Part shown: positions 1 through 5,674 of the stretch, piece by piece
Position numbering within the stretch: the stretch's first letter is position 1
Layout of the letters: every line of letters starts with the position of its first letter
Assembly: GCA_028870815.1 (NCBI GenBank)
Contig: JAGWOU010000073.1
Span: 1 to 7,494, forward strand
From: Rhodospirillales bacterium
GTDB lineage: Bacteria; Pseudomonadota; Alphaproteobacteria; Acetobacterales; Acetobacteraceae
Reading direction: 5' to 3'
Length of the DNA stretch: 7,494 nucleotides
Translations under genes and position numbers: made by a program
Notes under the pieces: generated by a model
The model's database searches: none
Seen by the model: only the letters and a program-made list of their open reading frames with translations
What the model was told of the DNA's origin: nothing

Positions 1-1179
1 GAGATTCAGCGCCACCGCCGCCACGCCGATCTTCAGCGGCGTCACCGTGTCGCCGCGCGCGTAAAAACCGGGGGTGAGGATTTTAATGAGCGCGAAAACC
101 GGCAGGCCGATGGCGAAGGCCGCCAGCGAATGCCCCGCCAGCACGGCGTTATGGGCGGTGAAGGCGCCGCGCACGAAGGCCACGTCCATCACCGCCTTCG
201 CCGCTACTGAAAGCCCCACGGCGGCGGGCAGTGTTAACATCAGCACGCCCTCAAACGCCCGGTTGAGGGCAGTGTTCGCTTCCACTTCCTCGCCCAGCGC
301 GATGTTCCGGGTGACCGCAGGCAGCAGGGCAGTGCCCGCGGCGGTGGCGATAACGCCCAGCGGAAGCTGATTCACCCTGTCGGCGTAATATAAAACCGAA
401 ACCGAACCGGCGGGCAGCAGCGTGGCGATAATGATATCGATGGAGACGTTCAACTGAGTCACCCCGGCACCGAGCAAGGCAGGCCCCATGCGCCGGAACA
501 TCGTCCTGATCCATGGCGAAAACCGAAGACGCGGACGGATGAACCGCATGCCCGCCCGGCGGATGGCCCAGAGCACGAGGCCCATCTGTGCAATGCCCGA
601 GGCCATCACGCCCCAGGACAGCGCATAGCCCGGATTGGCCATATGCGGCGCCAACCAGAGCATCGCCGCGATCATGAAGATATTGAACAGCACCGGTGCC
701 GCCGCCGCCGCCGCGAAGCGGCTGAGCGCGTTCAGCACGCCGGAGAACAAGGCGGTGAGGCAGATGAAGAACAGATAGGGGAACATGATCCGCGTCATGT
801 CCACCGCCAGGCCGAAGCGCCCGCCATGCCCGGCGAAGCCCGGTGCCAGCACATAAAGCAGCCAGGGCATGAAAATCTCGCCAAGAACCGTGACCCCGCC
901 CAGCCAGAGGGCCATCACCGCCGTTGCCTCCTCGGCGAATTCCGTGGCGGCACTCAAGCCATCCTTGTGCAGAATGGTGGAGATGGCGGGCACGAAGGCG
1001 GCGTTGAACGCGCCCTCCCCGAACAAACGCCGGAATAGATTGGGCAGACGCAAAGCCACGAAAAACGCATCGGCCACCGGCCCGGTGCCCATCACGGCGG
1101 CGATCAGAATATCCCGCGCGAAGCCGAGAATGCGGCTCGCCATCGTCCATGCTCCGACCGGGAAGGCGCCGCGTATCAT
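1..1179 (-). CDS. murJ: Lipid II flippase MurJ (MviN), C-terminus cut off by window edge
   Basis: MurJ moves the peptidoglycan precursor lipid II across the inner membrane. It belongs to the MOP (multidrug/oligosaccharidyl-lipid/polysaccharide) superfamily. The frame is open from an ATG at 1179 to base 1, giving 393 residues of a protein usually a little over 500, so the last quarter lies outside the window. Diagnostic stretches include SRILGFARD (15-23), ADAFFVALRLPNLFRRLF (36-53), GEGAFNAAF (54-62), GAGVTQLNVSID (237-248) and GSVSVLYYADRVNQLP (258-273). Residues matching those known to be essential in E. coli MurJ are all present at a constant offset: Arg16, Arg22, Asp37, Arg50, Asp267 and Arg268. 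Most of the chain is hydrophobic helices. The gene starts 14 nt after the CHAP lipoprotein gene on the same strand, so they are probably co-transcribed. The ribosome-binding site is weak. Identification is firm. Confidence 0.97.
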   Translation of the reverse strand, partial: MIRGAFPVGAWTMASRILGFARDILIAAVMGTGPVADAFFVALRLPNLFRRLFGEGAFNAAFVPAISTILHKDGLSAATEFAEEATAVMALWLGGVTVLGEIFMPWLLYVLAPGFAGHGGRFGLAVDMTRIMFPYLFFICLTALFSGVLNALSRFAAAAAAPVLFNIFMIAAMLWLAPHMANPGYALSWGVMASGIAQMGLVLWAIRRAGMRFIRPRLRFSPWIRTMFRRMGPALLGAGVTQLNVSIDIIIATLLPAGSVSVLYYADRVNQLPLGVIATAAGTALLPAVTRNIALGEEVEANTALNRAFEGVLMLTLPAAVGLSVAAKAVMDVAFVRGAFTAHNAVLAGHSLAAFAIGLPVFALIKILTPGFYARGDTVTPLKIGVAAVALNL

Positions 1180-1193
1180 GCAGCCGCTCTTAC

Positions 1194-1691
1194 TCAGTTC
1201 GGCAGAATGAAGCCATAGGCCGGATACTGCGTGATACCCAGCGCGTGGGCGGGCTCGTACCACACCCGCACCAGGGACCAATTATTGTCCCGCGATACAT
1301 CCACAACCGGCTGATTCTGCTCAATGCGGTGCGGCAGCCAGTTGGACTGCGTCACCAGCACCTCGCGCGGGGATTCAATTGCCGTCACCACCGCCAGATG
1401 CCCCACATCCATGGCGCCGTGCGGTTTGAACACCAGCACCGCCCCCAAGCTGGGGCGGTGTGCACGCGAATAAATTCCGTCAGCCTCGCCCCACCATTCA
1501 TATGCATCGCCTTCAAGTTGAATCCCGGACACGTCGCGGGCGTAGGGCACACAGGTGAGATGCGTGGGCGTGCCGAAATGTGAAGGTGATTCAAGCCTTG
1601 GGCCGCCGGCGCAGCCGCTCAGTGCCAGCCCAAGCGCCAAGCCTGGCGCCCATGCGAAGCCGCAACCTCTCGGTGCAATCCTCATCTTCAT
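1194..1691 (-). CDS. CHAP-domain lipoprotein, putative cell-wall amidase/peptidase
   Basis: Predicted outer-surface lipoprotein of 165 residues. The N-terminus is a lipoprotein signal: basic residues (MKMRIAPR), a hydrophobic stretch, then the lipobox LSGC with Cys27 as the lipidated residue. The remainder resembles a CHAP (cysteine, histidine-dependent amidohydrolase/peptidase) domain. CVPYARDVSGI carries the likely nucleophile Cys47; GDAYEWWGEADGIY follows at 61-74, GAVLVF at 83-88, and DVGHLAVV gives His98. SNW at 116-118 supplies a candidate third polar residue, Asn117. Such domains cleave amide bonds in peptidoglycan; activity here is inferred. The frame extends upstream to 1871, but that part overlaps the oppositely directed ogt gene and lacks signal-peptide character, so I start at 1691 (ATG 1685 is the alternative). 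It lies just upstream of murJ, suggesting a cell-wall operon. Confidence 0.85.
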   Translation of the reverse strand: MKMRIAPRGCGFAWAPGLALGLALSGCAGGPRLESPSHFGTPTHLTCVPYARDVSGIQLEGDAYEWWGEADGIYSRAHRPSLGAVLVFKPHGAMDVGHLAVVTAIESPREVLVTQSNWLPHRIEQNQPVVDVSRDNNWSLVRVWYEPAHALGITQYPAYGFILPN

Positions 1692-1744
1692 CGCTTTGGC
1701 AGTCTGCCGGAAGCCGCGGCCGCGCCGCAAGCCCGCTTGATCCG

Positions 1745-1770
1745 GGGGGACGCATTGTCTAGCGTCCCCC
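1745..1770. repeat. Perfect 9-bp inverted repeat at the ogt start, between divergent genes
   Basis: GGGGGACGC (1745-1753) is followed by an 8-nt loop, ATTGTCTA, and the exact complement GCGTCCCCC (1762-1770). The stem is GC-rich and would be very stable in RNA. It ends two bases before the ogt ATG at 1773 and lies 54 bases upstream of the lipoprotein start on the other strand. Neither side carries a T-run, so it does not look like an intrinsic terminator. It could be a protein-binding operator or an RNA hairpin limiting ogt translation. A TTG in the loop at 1755, preceded by GGGGGGA, would be an alternative ogt start. Function is unknown. Confidence 0.7.
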
Positions 1771-1772
1771 GC

Positions 1773-2234
1773 ATGGCCGCAATTTCCATGCACTCGCCTG
1801 TCGGCGATCTTACGCTGTTCGCCGAGGATGATGCCATCGTGGCGCTGGAATGGGGGTGGGGCAGCCCGCAAAACCCCTCAGCTTTGCTCCGCCGAACCAA
1901 AGACGCGCTGGATGCGTATTTCGACGGCGAAGCGCGGCTGCCGGACGACCTGCCCTTGAATCCCGCGGGCACGCCCTACCGCCGCAGGGTATGGGCGGCA
2001 TTGCGGACCATTCCGCATGGGCAAACCCGGTCTTATGCCGCACTGGCCAAAGAAGCCGGCGGCAGCCCGCGTTCCATAGGCGGCGCCAATGCCGCAAACC
2101 CCATCCCCATCCTCATCCCTTGCCACCGGGTGCTCGCCACCAGCGGCATCGGCGGCTACTCCGGCGGGGAGGGACTTGCCACCAAACGTCTCCTGCTCGC
2201 GCTGGAAAGCCGAACCAAGGCGGCCCACGCATGA
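1773..2234 (+). CDS. ogt: Methylated-DNA--[protein]-cysteine S-methyltransferase (Ogt type)
   Basis: A suicide DNA-repair protein that moves the alkyl group from O6-alkylguanine (and O4-alkylthymine) onto its own cysteine. The 153 residues from ATG 1773 match single-domain Ogt enzymes. An N-terminal ribonuclease-like part (MHSPVGDLTLF onward) precedes the C-terminal DNA-binding and catalytic part. That part has PYRRRVWAALRTIPHGQTRSY (68-88), SPRSIGGAN with the probable arginine finger Arg100, the active-site PCHRV with Cys117, and GIGGYSGGEGLATKRLLLALE (125-145). No good ribosome-binding site precedes ATG 1773, and a hairpin abuts it. The start is therefore uncertain: TTG 1755, TTG 1737 or ATG 1788 are possible, though family alignment favours 1773 or 1788. 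Its stop overlaps the next start by four bases (ATGA), so translation is coupled to the oxidoreductase gene. Confidence 0.94.
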   Translation: MAAISMHSPVGDLTLFAEDDAIVALEWGWGSPQNPSALLRRTKDALDAYFDGEARLPDDLPLNPAGTPYRRRVWAALRTIPHGQTRSYAALAKEAGGSPRSIGGANAANPIPILIPCHRVLATSGIGGYSGGEGLATKRLLLALESRTKAAHA

Positions 2235-3202
2235 GCAAAGCCATCCGCATCCATGCCAATGGCGGCCCGGAAGTGCTGAAATGGGAACAGGTTCCCACAC
2301 CCCGGCCCAATGCCACCGAGGCGCTCATCCGGCATGAAGCAATCGGCGTGAATTACATCGACATCTATTTCCGCACCGGGCTTTATAAAACCGCTCTGCC
2401 CGCGACCCTTGGGATAGAAGGCGCGGGCATTGTACTGGCGGTGGGCGAGAAGGTGACAAACGTCGCCCCCGGGGACCGCGTGGCCTATGCGGGCGGACCG
2501 CTCGGCGCCTATGCGACCGAACGCGTGATAAATGCCGACAGGCTGGTGAAGCTGCCTGACGACATTGATTTTGAAACCGGCGCGGCGATGATGCTGCGCG
2601 GCCTGACCGCCTATTTTCTACTGCACAGGACTTTTAAGATTCAGCCGGGGCAGAAAATTCTGGTGCATGCGGCGGCGGGCGGCGTAGGGCTGATTTTGTG
2701 CCAATGGGCCAAGCATCTGGGCGCTGAAGTGATCGGCGTTGTGTCCTCCGAAACCAAGGCCGAAATCGTCAAGGCCAATGGCGCCGCCCACGCCATCATC
2801 GGCCATGCGAACCTGGCGGCGGAGGTGAAGCAGATCACCGGGGGCGCCATGGTACCGGTGGTGTACGACAGCGTCGGCAAGGACACATTCAACGCCAGCC
2901 TGGACTGCCTCGCCCCGCTGGGGTTGATGGTGTGTTACGGCAACGCCTCCGGCCCGGTGCCGCCACTGGATATCGCCACGCTCGTCACCAAGGGCAGCCT
3001 GTTCCTCACCCGGCCCAGCTTCGCCACCTATATGGCTGCGCCGCAGGATATCGCCACCGGGGCGGCCGCCTTGTTCGATGCCGTGCGCTCCGGTGCCGTG
3101 AAAATTCTCGTCAACCAGACCTTCCCGCTGGAACAGGCCGCCGCAGCCCATGCCGCGCTTGAAGCACGGCAGACGACGGGCAGCACCGTGCTGCTGCCTT
3201 AA
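2231..3202 (+). CDS. qor: NADPH:quinone oxidoreductase (zeta-crystallin-like MDR family)
   Basis: A cytosolic, zinc-free member of the medium-chain dehydrogenase/reductase family, 323 residues, the usual Qor length. Such enzymes reduce quinones with NADPH. The N-terminal GroES-like part includes GVNYIDIYFRTGLY (39-52), TLGIEGAG (59-66) and PGDRVAY (80-86). The Rossmann part has RGLTAYFLL (123-131) and the nucleotide-binding turn AAAGGVG (147-153), followed by SSETKAEIVKANGA. The tail QTTGSTVLLP (314-323) is also typical. I see no cysteine/histidine zinc-site pattern. The start is ATG 2231, overlapping the ogt stop; an in-frame extension back to 1850 is merely the alternate frame of ogt. The exact substrate cannot be read from sequence, and related enoyl or alkenal reductases look similar. 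Confidence 0.93.
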   Translation: MSKAIRIHANGGPEVLKWEQVPTPRPNATEALIRHEAIGVNYIDIYFRTGLYKTALPATLGIEGAGIVLAVGEKVTNVAPGDRVAYAGGPLGAYATERVINADRLVKLPDDIDFETGAAMMLRGLTAYFLLHRTFKIQPGQKILVHAAAGGVGLILCQWAKHLGAEVIGVVSSETKAEIVKANGAAHAIIGHANLAAEVKQITGGAMVPVVYDSVGKDTFNASLDCLAPLGLMVCYGNASGPVPPLDIATLVTKGSLFLTRPSFATYMAAPQDIATGAAALFDAVRSGAVKILVNQTFPLEQAAAAHAALEARQTTGSTVLLP

Positions 3203-3205
3203 CCC

Positions 3206-3826
3206 ATGGCCCGCCCTCGCGCAGCAAATGGCGCGCCGCTGCTTTACGGCGCGGCGGCAGGTGTCCTGGCAGCAGCCTGCGTACTGTGCATGTTGTTTGT
3301 GGACAAACCGGTAGCCGCATTCTGGCACCAGCATCAGGCGTTGCGCCCGCTGTTCCAGGCGGCGGCGGCGCCGTCGCTTCTCGCTTTGCCCGCCGCGGGG
3401 CTCATCCTGCTCGCCGCCCTGGCGCGGCGAATGCGCGGGCAGGCTTTGCCGGACCGGCTCTGGCTCACCATCGCCATTGCCACGCTGGCCGCCACCTCCG
3501 CCAAGGACGAGCTGAAATGGATATTCGGCCGCGCCTGGCCTGGCTCCTGGCTGAAATACGGGATCTACGGCTTTCATCCTTTCATTGAGAGCACCCTCTA
3601 CGGCGCTTTTCCCTCCGGCCACACCAGCTACGCCGCCGCCCCGCTGGGTGTGTTGTGGATTTTGCACCCTCGCTGGCGGTTGGCCGTGGCGGCATTGGTG
3701 CTGCTGGTGATGGCTGGTCTTGTCCTTGCAGATTATCATTTCGTCAGCGACGTTCTGGGTGGTCTGCTCACCGGCGGATTCTGCGCCTGGGCGGCGGTGC
3801 GGCTGATGGAGCCGCGCCGTGGCTGA
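3206..3826 (+). CDS. PAP2-family membrane phosphatase
   Basis: An integral membrane protein of 206 residues with about six hydrophobic segments (near 12-32, 56-72, 84-98, 141-153, 159-175 and 183-200). It is related to type-2 phosphatidic acid phosphatases, which remove phosphate from lipid phosphates such as phosphatidate or undecaprenyl pyrophosphate. Signature 1 appears as KWIFGRAWP (104-112), signature 2 as FPSGHTSYAAA with the PSGHT core at 136-140 (His139), and signature 3 as YHFVSDVLGG with His178 and Asp182. The arginine usually found six residues before the signature-3 histidine is a leucine here, a variation to keep in mind when predicting activity. The start is three bases after the qor stop, and the end overlaps the next gene by eight bases, so it sits mid-operon. 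The substrate is unknown. Confidence 0.9.
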   Translation: MARPRAANGAPLLYGAAAGVLAAACVLCMLFVDKPVAAFWHQHQALRPLFQAAAAPSLLALPAAGLILLAALARRMRGQALPDRLWLTIAIATLAATSAKDELKWIFGRAWPGSWLKYGIYGFHPFIESTLYGAFPSGHTSYAAAPLGVLWILHPRWRLAVAALVLLVMAGLVLADYHFVSDVLGGLLTGGFCAWAAVRLMEPRRG

Positions 3827-5075
3827 GCCCGGCCTGAACAGCCGCCATTTCATCCCACTATTCATTACCCAGGCGCTTGGCGCGCTGAACGATAACCTCT
3901 TCAAAAATGCGCTGGTGGTGCTGGCGCTCTATAGGCTTTCCGCCGGGCAGGCCGGCGCGCTTTCAGCACTTTCAGGCGGATTGTTCCTGCTGCCATATAT
4001 TCTCGTTTCCGCCCCCGCCGGACAATTGGCGGACGCGCACGACAAAGCCAGGCTGGTCCTCTGGACCAAATACTGGGAACTGGGGCTGATGGCGCTGGCG
4101 CTGGCGGGATTCCTCACCGGCGATTTCCTGTTTCTGATGGCGGTGTTGCTGGGGCTGGGCCTGCAAGCCGCGTTTTTCTCGCCGCTGAAATACAGCCTAC
4201 TGCCGGATTGTTTCACCGGGGACAGGCTGGTGAAAGCCAATGGCGCGGTGGAGGCCGGAACCTTCGCGGGGATTGTGCTGGGCACAGTGGCGGGGGGCAT
4301 TCTGGTGCTGCTGCCGCACGGCAGACTGGCGGCACCCCTGGTGGCGATCGCGCTTTCGGTGGCGGGCATCGCCAGCGCGCGGATGATACCCCCGGCACCT
4401 GCCCGCGCCCCTGGCCTGAAGCCGGACTGGAATCTGTGGCGGGCCAATGCGGGGCTGCTGCGCGGCGCCGCGGCCAACCGTCAGGTCTGGTTTGCCTGCT
4501 GGAGTATTTCCTGGTTCTGGGCGCTGGGAGCGACGGTTCTGGCCGCTTTTCCTGTTCTGGCCAAAACCCGCCTGCACGCGGATGGGCATGTGGTGACGCT
4601 GCTGCTGGCGGTCTTCGCCGTGGGCGTGGGCGCAGGCTCGCTGGCCGCCGCGCGGTTCGTGCGCGCGGGCCGGTTGCTGCATTTCGTAATTCCGGCGGGG
4701 CTGGGGATGAGCCTGTTCATAGGCGATTTCGCGATCTCGACGGCGCATCTCTCAGCACCGGACGTGCCCAGCCTTTTAGCCCATGCCGCGGGCTGGCGGG
4801 CCCTGGCGGACCTCGCCCTCACCGCCATTTGCGGCGGGTTGTTTTCAGTGCCTTTTTACGTATCGCTGCAAGCCAGCGCCGCGCCGGCTGAACGCGCCCG
4901 CATGGTGGGGGCGAATAATGTGCTGAACAGCGCGGCAACATTGCTGGCCGGTGGGGTGGAGGCCGTTGCCTATACGCGCGGGCTTGGCCCTGGCCCCATT
5001 CTGCTCGCCGCGGCGGCGCTGAATCTGCTGATCATAGGCTGGATCTGGCGATCCGCCCCTTCATCCCACCCATAA
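3819..5075 (+). CDS. MFS transporter, LplT/Aas-like (putative lysophospholipid transporter)
   Basis: A 418-residue major facilitator superfamily transporter with about twelve hydrophobic helices. The N-terminus FIPLFITQALGALNDNLFKNAL (11-32) is the hallmark of LplT and of the transporter half of fused transporter/acyltransferase (Aas-type) proteins, which flip lysophospholipids inward for re-acylation. GQLADAHDKARL (68-79) is the usual loop-2/3 motif, with SPLKYSLLPD (121-130) and MVGANNVLN (362-370) also family-like. It begins with GTG at 3819 inside the end of the PAP2 gene (8-bp overlap), so translation is likely coupled. No acyltransferase domain follows: the protein ends at 5075 and the next gene is unrelated. 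Lysophospholipid as the cargo is inferred from family resemblance, and other amphipathic substrates remain possible. Confidence 0.87.
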   Translation: MAEPGLNSRHFIPLFITQALGALNDNLFKNALVVLALYRLSAGQAGALSALSGGLFLLPYILVSAPAGQLADAHDKARLVLWTKYWELGLMALALAGFLTGDFLFLMAVLLGLGLQAAFFSPLKYSLLPDCFTGDRLVKANGAVEAGTFAGIVLGTVAGGILVLLPHGRLAAPLVAIALSVAGIASARMIPPAPARAPGLKPDWNLWRANAGLLRGAAANRQVWFACWSISWFWALGATVLAAFPVLAKTRLHADGHVVTLLLAVFAVGVGAGSLAAARFVRAGRLLHFVIPAGLGMSLFIGDFAISTAHLSAPDVPSLLAHAAGWRALADLALTAICGGLFSVPFYVSLQASAAPAERARMVGANNVLNSAATLLAGGVEAVAYTRGLGPGPILLAAAALNLLIIGWIWRSAPSSHP

Positions 5076-5109
5076 AAGCCAACCTCGGAACGCATGAAGG
5101 CTCCATAAT

Positions 5110-5126
5110 CATGCGCATAACGCATG
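5110..5126. repeat. Small inverted repeat after the operon
   Basis: CATGCG (5110-5115), loop CATAA, then CGCATG (5121-5126). This 6-bp stem is 35 nt past the transporter stop. It has no T-run, so it is a poor terminator candidate and may be incidental. I see no other terminator for the four-gene operon, so read-through into the next unit is possible. Confidence 0.4.
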
Positions 5127-5130
5127 GCTA

Positions 5131-5183
5131 ATATACGTACTTACGTACATATTGTGTTTGACTTAGTACGTACGTCCGTATAT
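5131..5183 (+). promoter_or_regulatory. TACGTAC repeat array and inverted repeat, putative operator
   Basis: Two 18-base arms, 5131-5148 (ATATACGTACTTACGTAC) and 5166-5183 (GTACGTACGTCCGTATAT), are inverted complements at 16 of 18 positions, separated by 17 bases. The left arm holds two TACGTAC copies eight bases apart (5134-5140 and 5142-5148). The right arm contains the self-complementary GTACGTAC (5166-5173). This low-complexity CGTA pattern stands out in a GC-rich sequence and overlaps a likely promoter. Palindromic ACGTAC-type sites are common among TetR-family operators, so a repressor site is a reasonable inference. No regulator gene is present in the window. Confidence 0.6.
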
Positions 5184-5186
5184 GAA
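5158..5186 (+). promoter_or_regulatory. Putative sigma-70-type promoter for the secreted small protein
   Basis: TTGACT at 5158-5163 is a close match to the -35 hexamer TTGACA. The -10 could be TATATG (5179-5184, 15-base spacer) or TATGAA (5181-5186, 17-base spacer). Transcription would then begin near 5190, about 45 bases before the ATG at 5235. The right repeat arm lies between and over the -35 and -10 elements, the classical position for repression. Confidence 0.55.
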
Positions 5187-5220
5187 CAATTCATCGAGGC
5201 AATCATGCCCCGCCCCATTC

Positions 5221-5226
5221 AAAGGA
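5221..5226 (+). promoter_or_regulatory. Ribosome-binding site deciding the start at 5235
   Basis: AAAGGA lies eight bases before ATG 5235, an ideal position. It selects this start over ATG 5205 (preceded by GAGG at 5196-5199) and over ATG 5124, which lies upstream of the promoter and would translate through the operator repeats. Confidence 0.75.
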
Positions 5227-5234
5227 TCAAAACC

Positions 5235-5534
5235 ATGTCAAATTTCGTTAAGTTTGTTTCCGTTGTGGCCCTGGTTGGCTCTCTGGCCCCCTTCGCCGCG
5301 CAGGCCCGCGCCGGGGATTTCCGCAATTCGGCCGCCCCCGCGATCCATGCCGTACAGGCTCAGAACAACGGCGCCTTTGTAGCCGGACGCGGCTCTGAAA
5401 ACGCCCGCTTCGCCGACAACGCCAAATCCTTCAACAATCGCGGCACTGTCGCCCGTGTTGCTTATGCCTACAACCAGGAGCCTGTGAGCCAGCGTTGGGT
5501 TGGTGGCGCCGCGACCGATAGCTATGGTGGCTAA
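5235..5534 (+). CDS. Small secreted protein of unknown function
   Basis: I do not recognise this 99-residue protein. It starts with a clear Sec-type signal peptide: MSNFVK, a hydrophobic core (FVSVVALVGSLAPF), then AAQARA, with cleavage likely after Ala24 or Ala26. The mature part of about 73-75 residues is polar, rich in Ala, Asn, Gly and Arg, contains no cysteine, and ends with QRWVGGAATDSYGG. It is predicted to be periplasmic or exported, with no membrane anchor or lipobox. The gene is a self-contained unit with its own promoter, operator-like repeats, strong ribosome-binding site and strong terminator, suggesting substantial but controlled expression. An upstream in-frame extension to 5124 is unlikely because it crosses the promoter. 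Confidence is high that the ORF is real; function is open. Confidence 0.8.
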   Translation: MSNFVKFVSVVALVGSLAPFAAQARAGDFRNSAAPAIHAVQAQNNGAFVAGRGSENARFADNAKSFNNRGTVARVAYAYNQEPVSQRWVGGAATDSYGG

Positions 5535-5566
5535 ACGCCGAACCTAAAGCAAAAACCTACAGAACA

Positions 5567-5607
5567 AGCCCCCGCTGTCACCCCTGTGGCAGCGGGGCTT
5601 TCTGTTT
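5567..5607 (+). terminator. Intrinsic terminator after the secreted small protein
   Basis: The left arm 5567-5580 (AGCCCCCGCTGTCA) pairs with 5587-5599 (TGGCAGCGGGGCT), leaving one bulged C and one G-T pair around a 6-base loop. TTTCTGTTT follows. It sits 32 bases beyond the stop of the plus-strand gene. Confidence 0.85.
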
Positions 5608-5630
5608 CGGGGTGGGATCGTCAGCGCAAT

Positions 5631-5660
5631 AAAAAAGCCCCGCATATGCGGGGCTTTTTT
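5631..5660. terminator. Bidirectional terminator, perfect 30-bp palindrome
   Basis: Six A residues, then GCCCCGCAT, its exact complement ATGCGGGGC, then a run of T. The 30 bases are fully self-complementary, and the T-run extends to 5661 on the plus strand. It ends 15 bases past the cold-shock stop on the minus strand and backs up the plus-strand terminator. A convergent gene pair sharing one symmetrical terminator is the natural reading. Confidence 0.93.
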
Positions 5661-5674
5661 TGGCATTTAAGCAC

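Noticed and set aside
251..1150. A 299-codon open frame on the minus strand inside murJ
   Set aside because: It is a shifted frame of murJ. Its translation is rich in Arg, Gly and His with no family motifs, while the true frame gives a full MurJ sequence.
1692..1871. N-terminal extension of the CHAP lipoprotein by 60 codons
   Set aside because: It overlaps ogt antisense and would place the lipoprotein signal in the middle of the protein.
1850..2230. N-terminal extension of the quinone oxidoreductase by 127 codons
   Set aside because: The extension is the alternate frame of ogt and has no family resemblance. The known Qor N-terminus begins at ATG 2231.
2618..3904. A 428-codon open frame on the minus strand
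   Set aside because: It is antisense to the oxidoreductase and PAP2 genes, which have clear motifs. Its translation is low-complexity Arg/Gly/Gln-rich sequence typical of a GC-rich shadow.
5131..5183. The TACGTAC repeats as a CRISPR array or transposon end
   Set aside because: The units are too short, without regular spacers, and there is no transposase or cas gene nearby. Position over a promoter fits an operator better.
5124..5234. Longer start for the small secreted protein
   Set aside because: It would translate through the repeat array and promoter, and bury the signal peptide. ATG 5235 has a far better ribosome-binding site.
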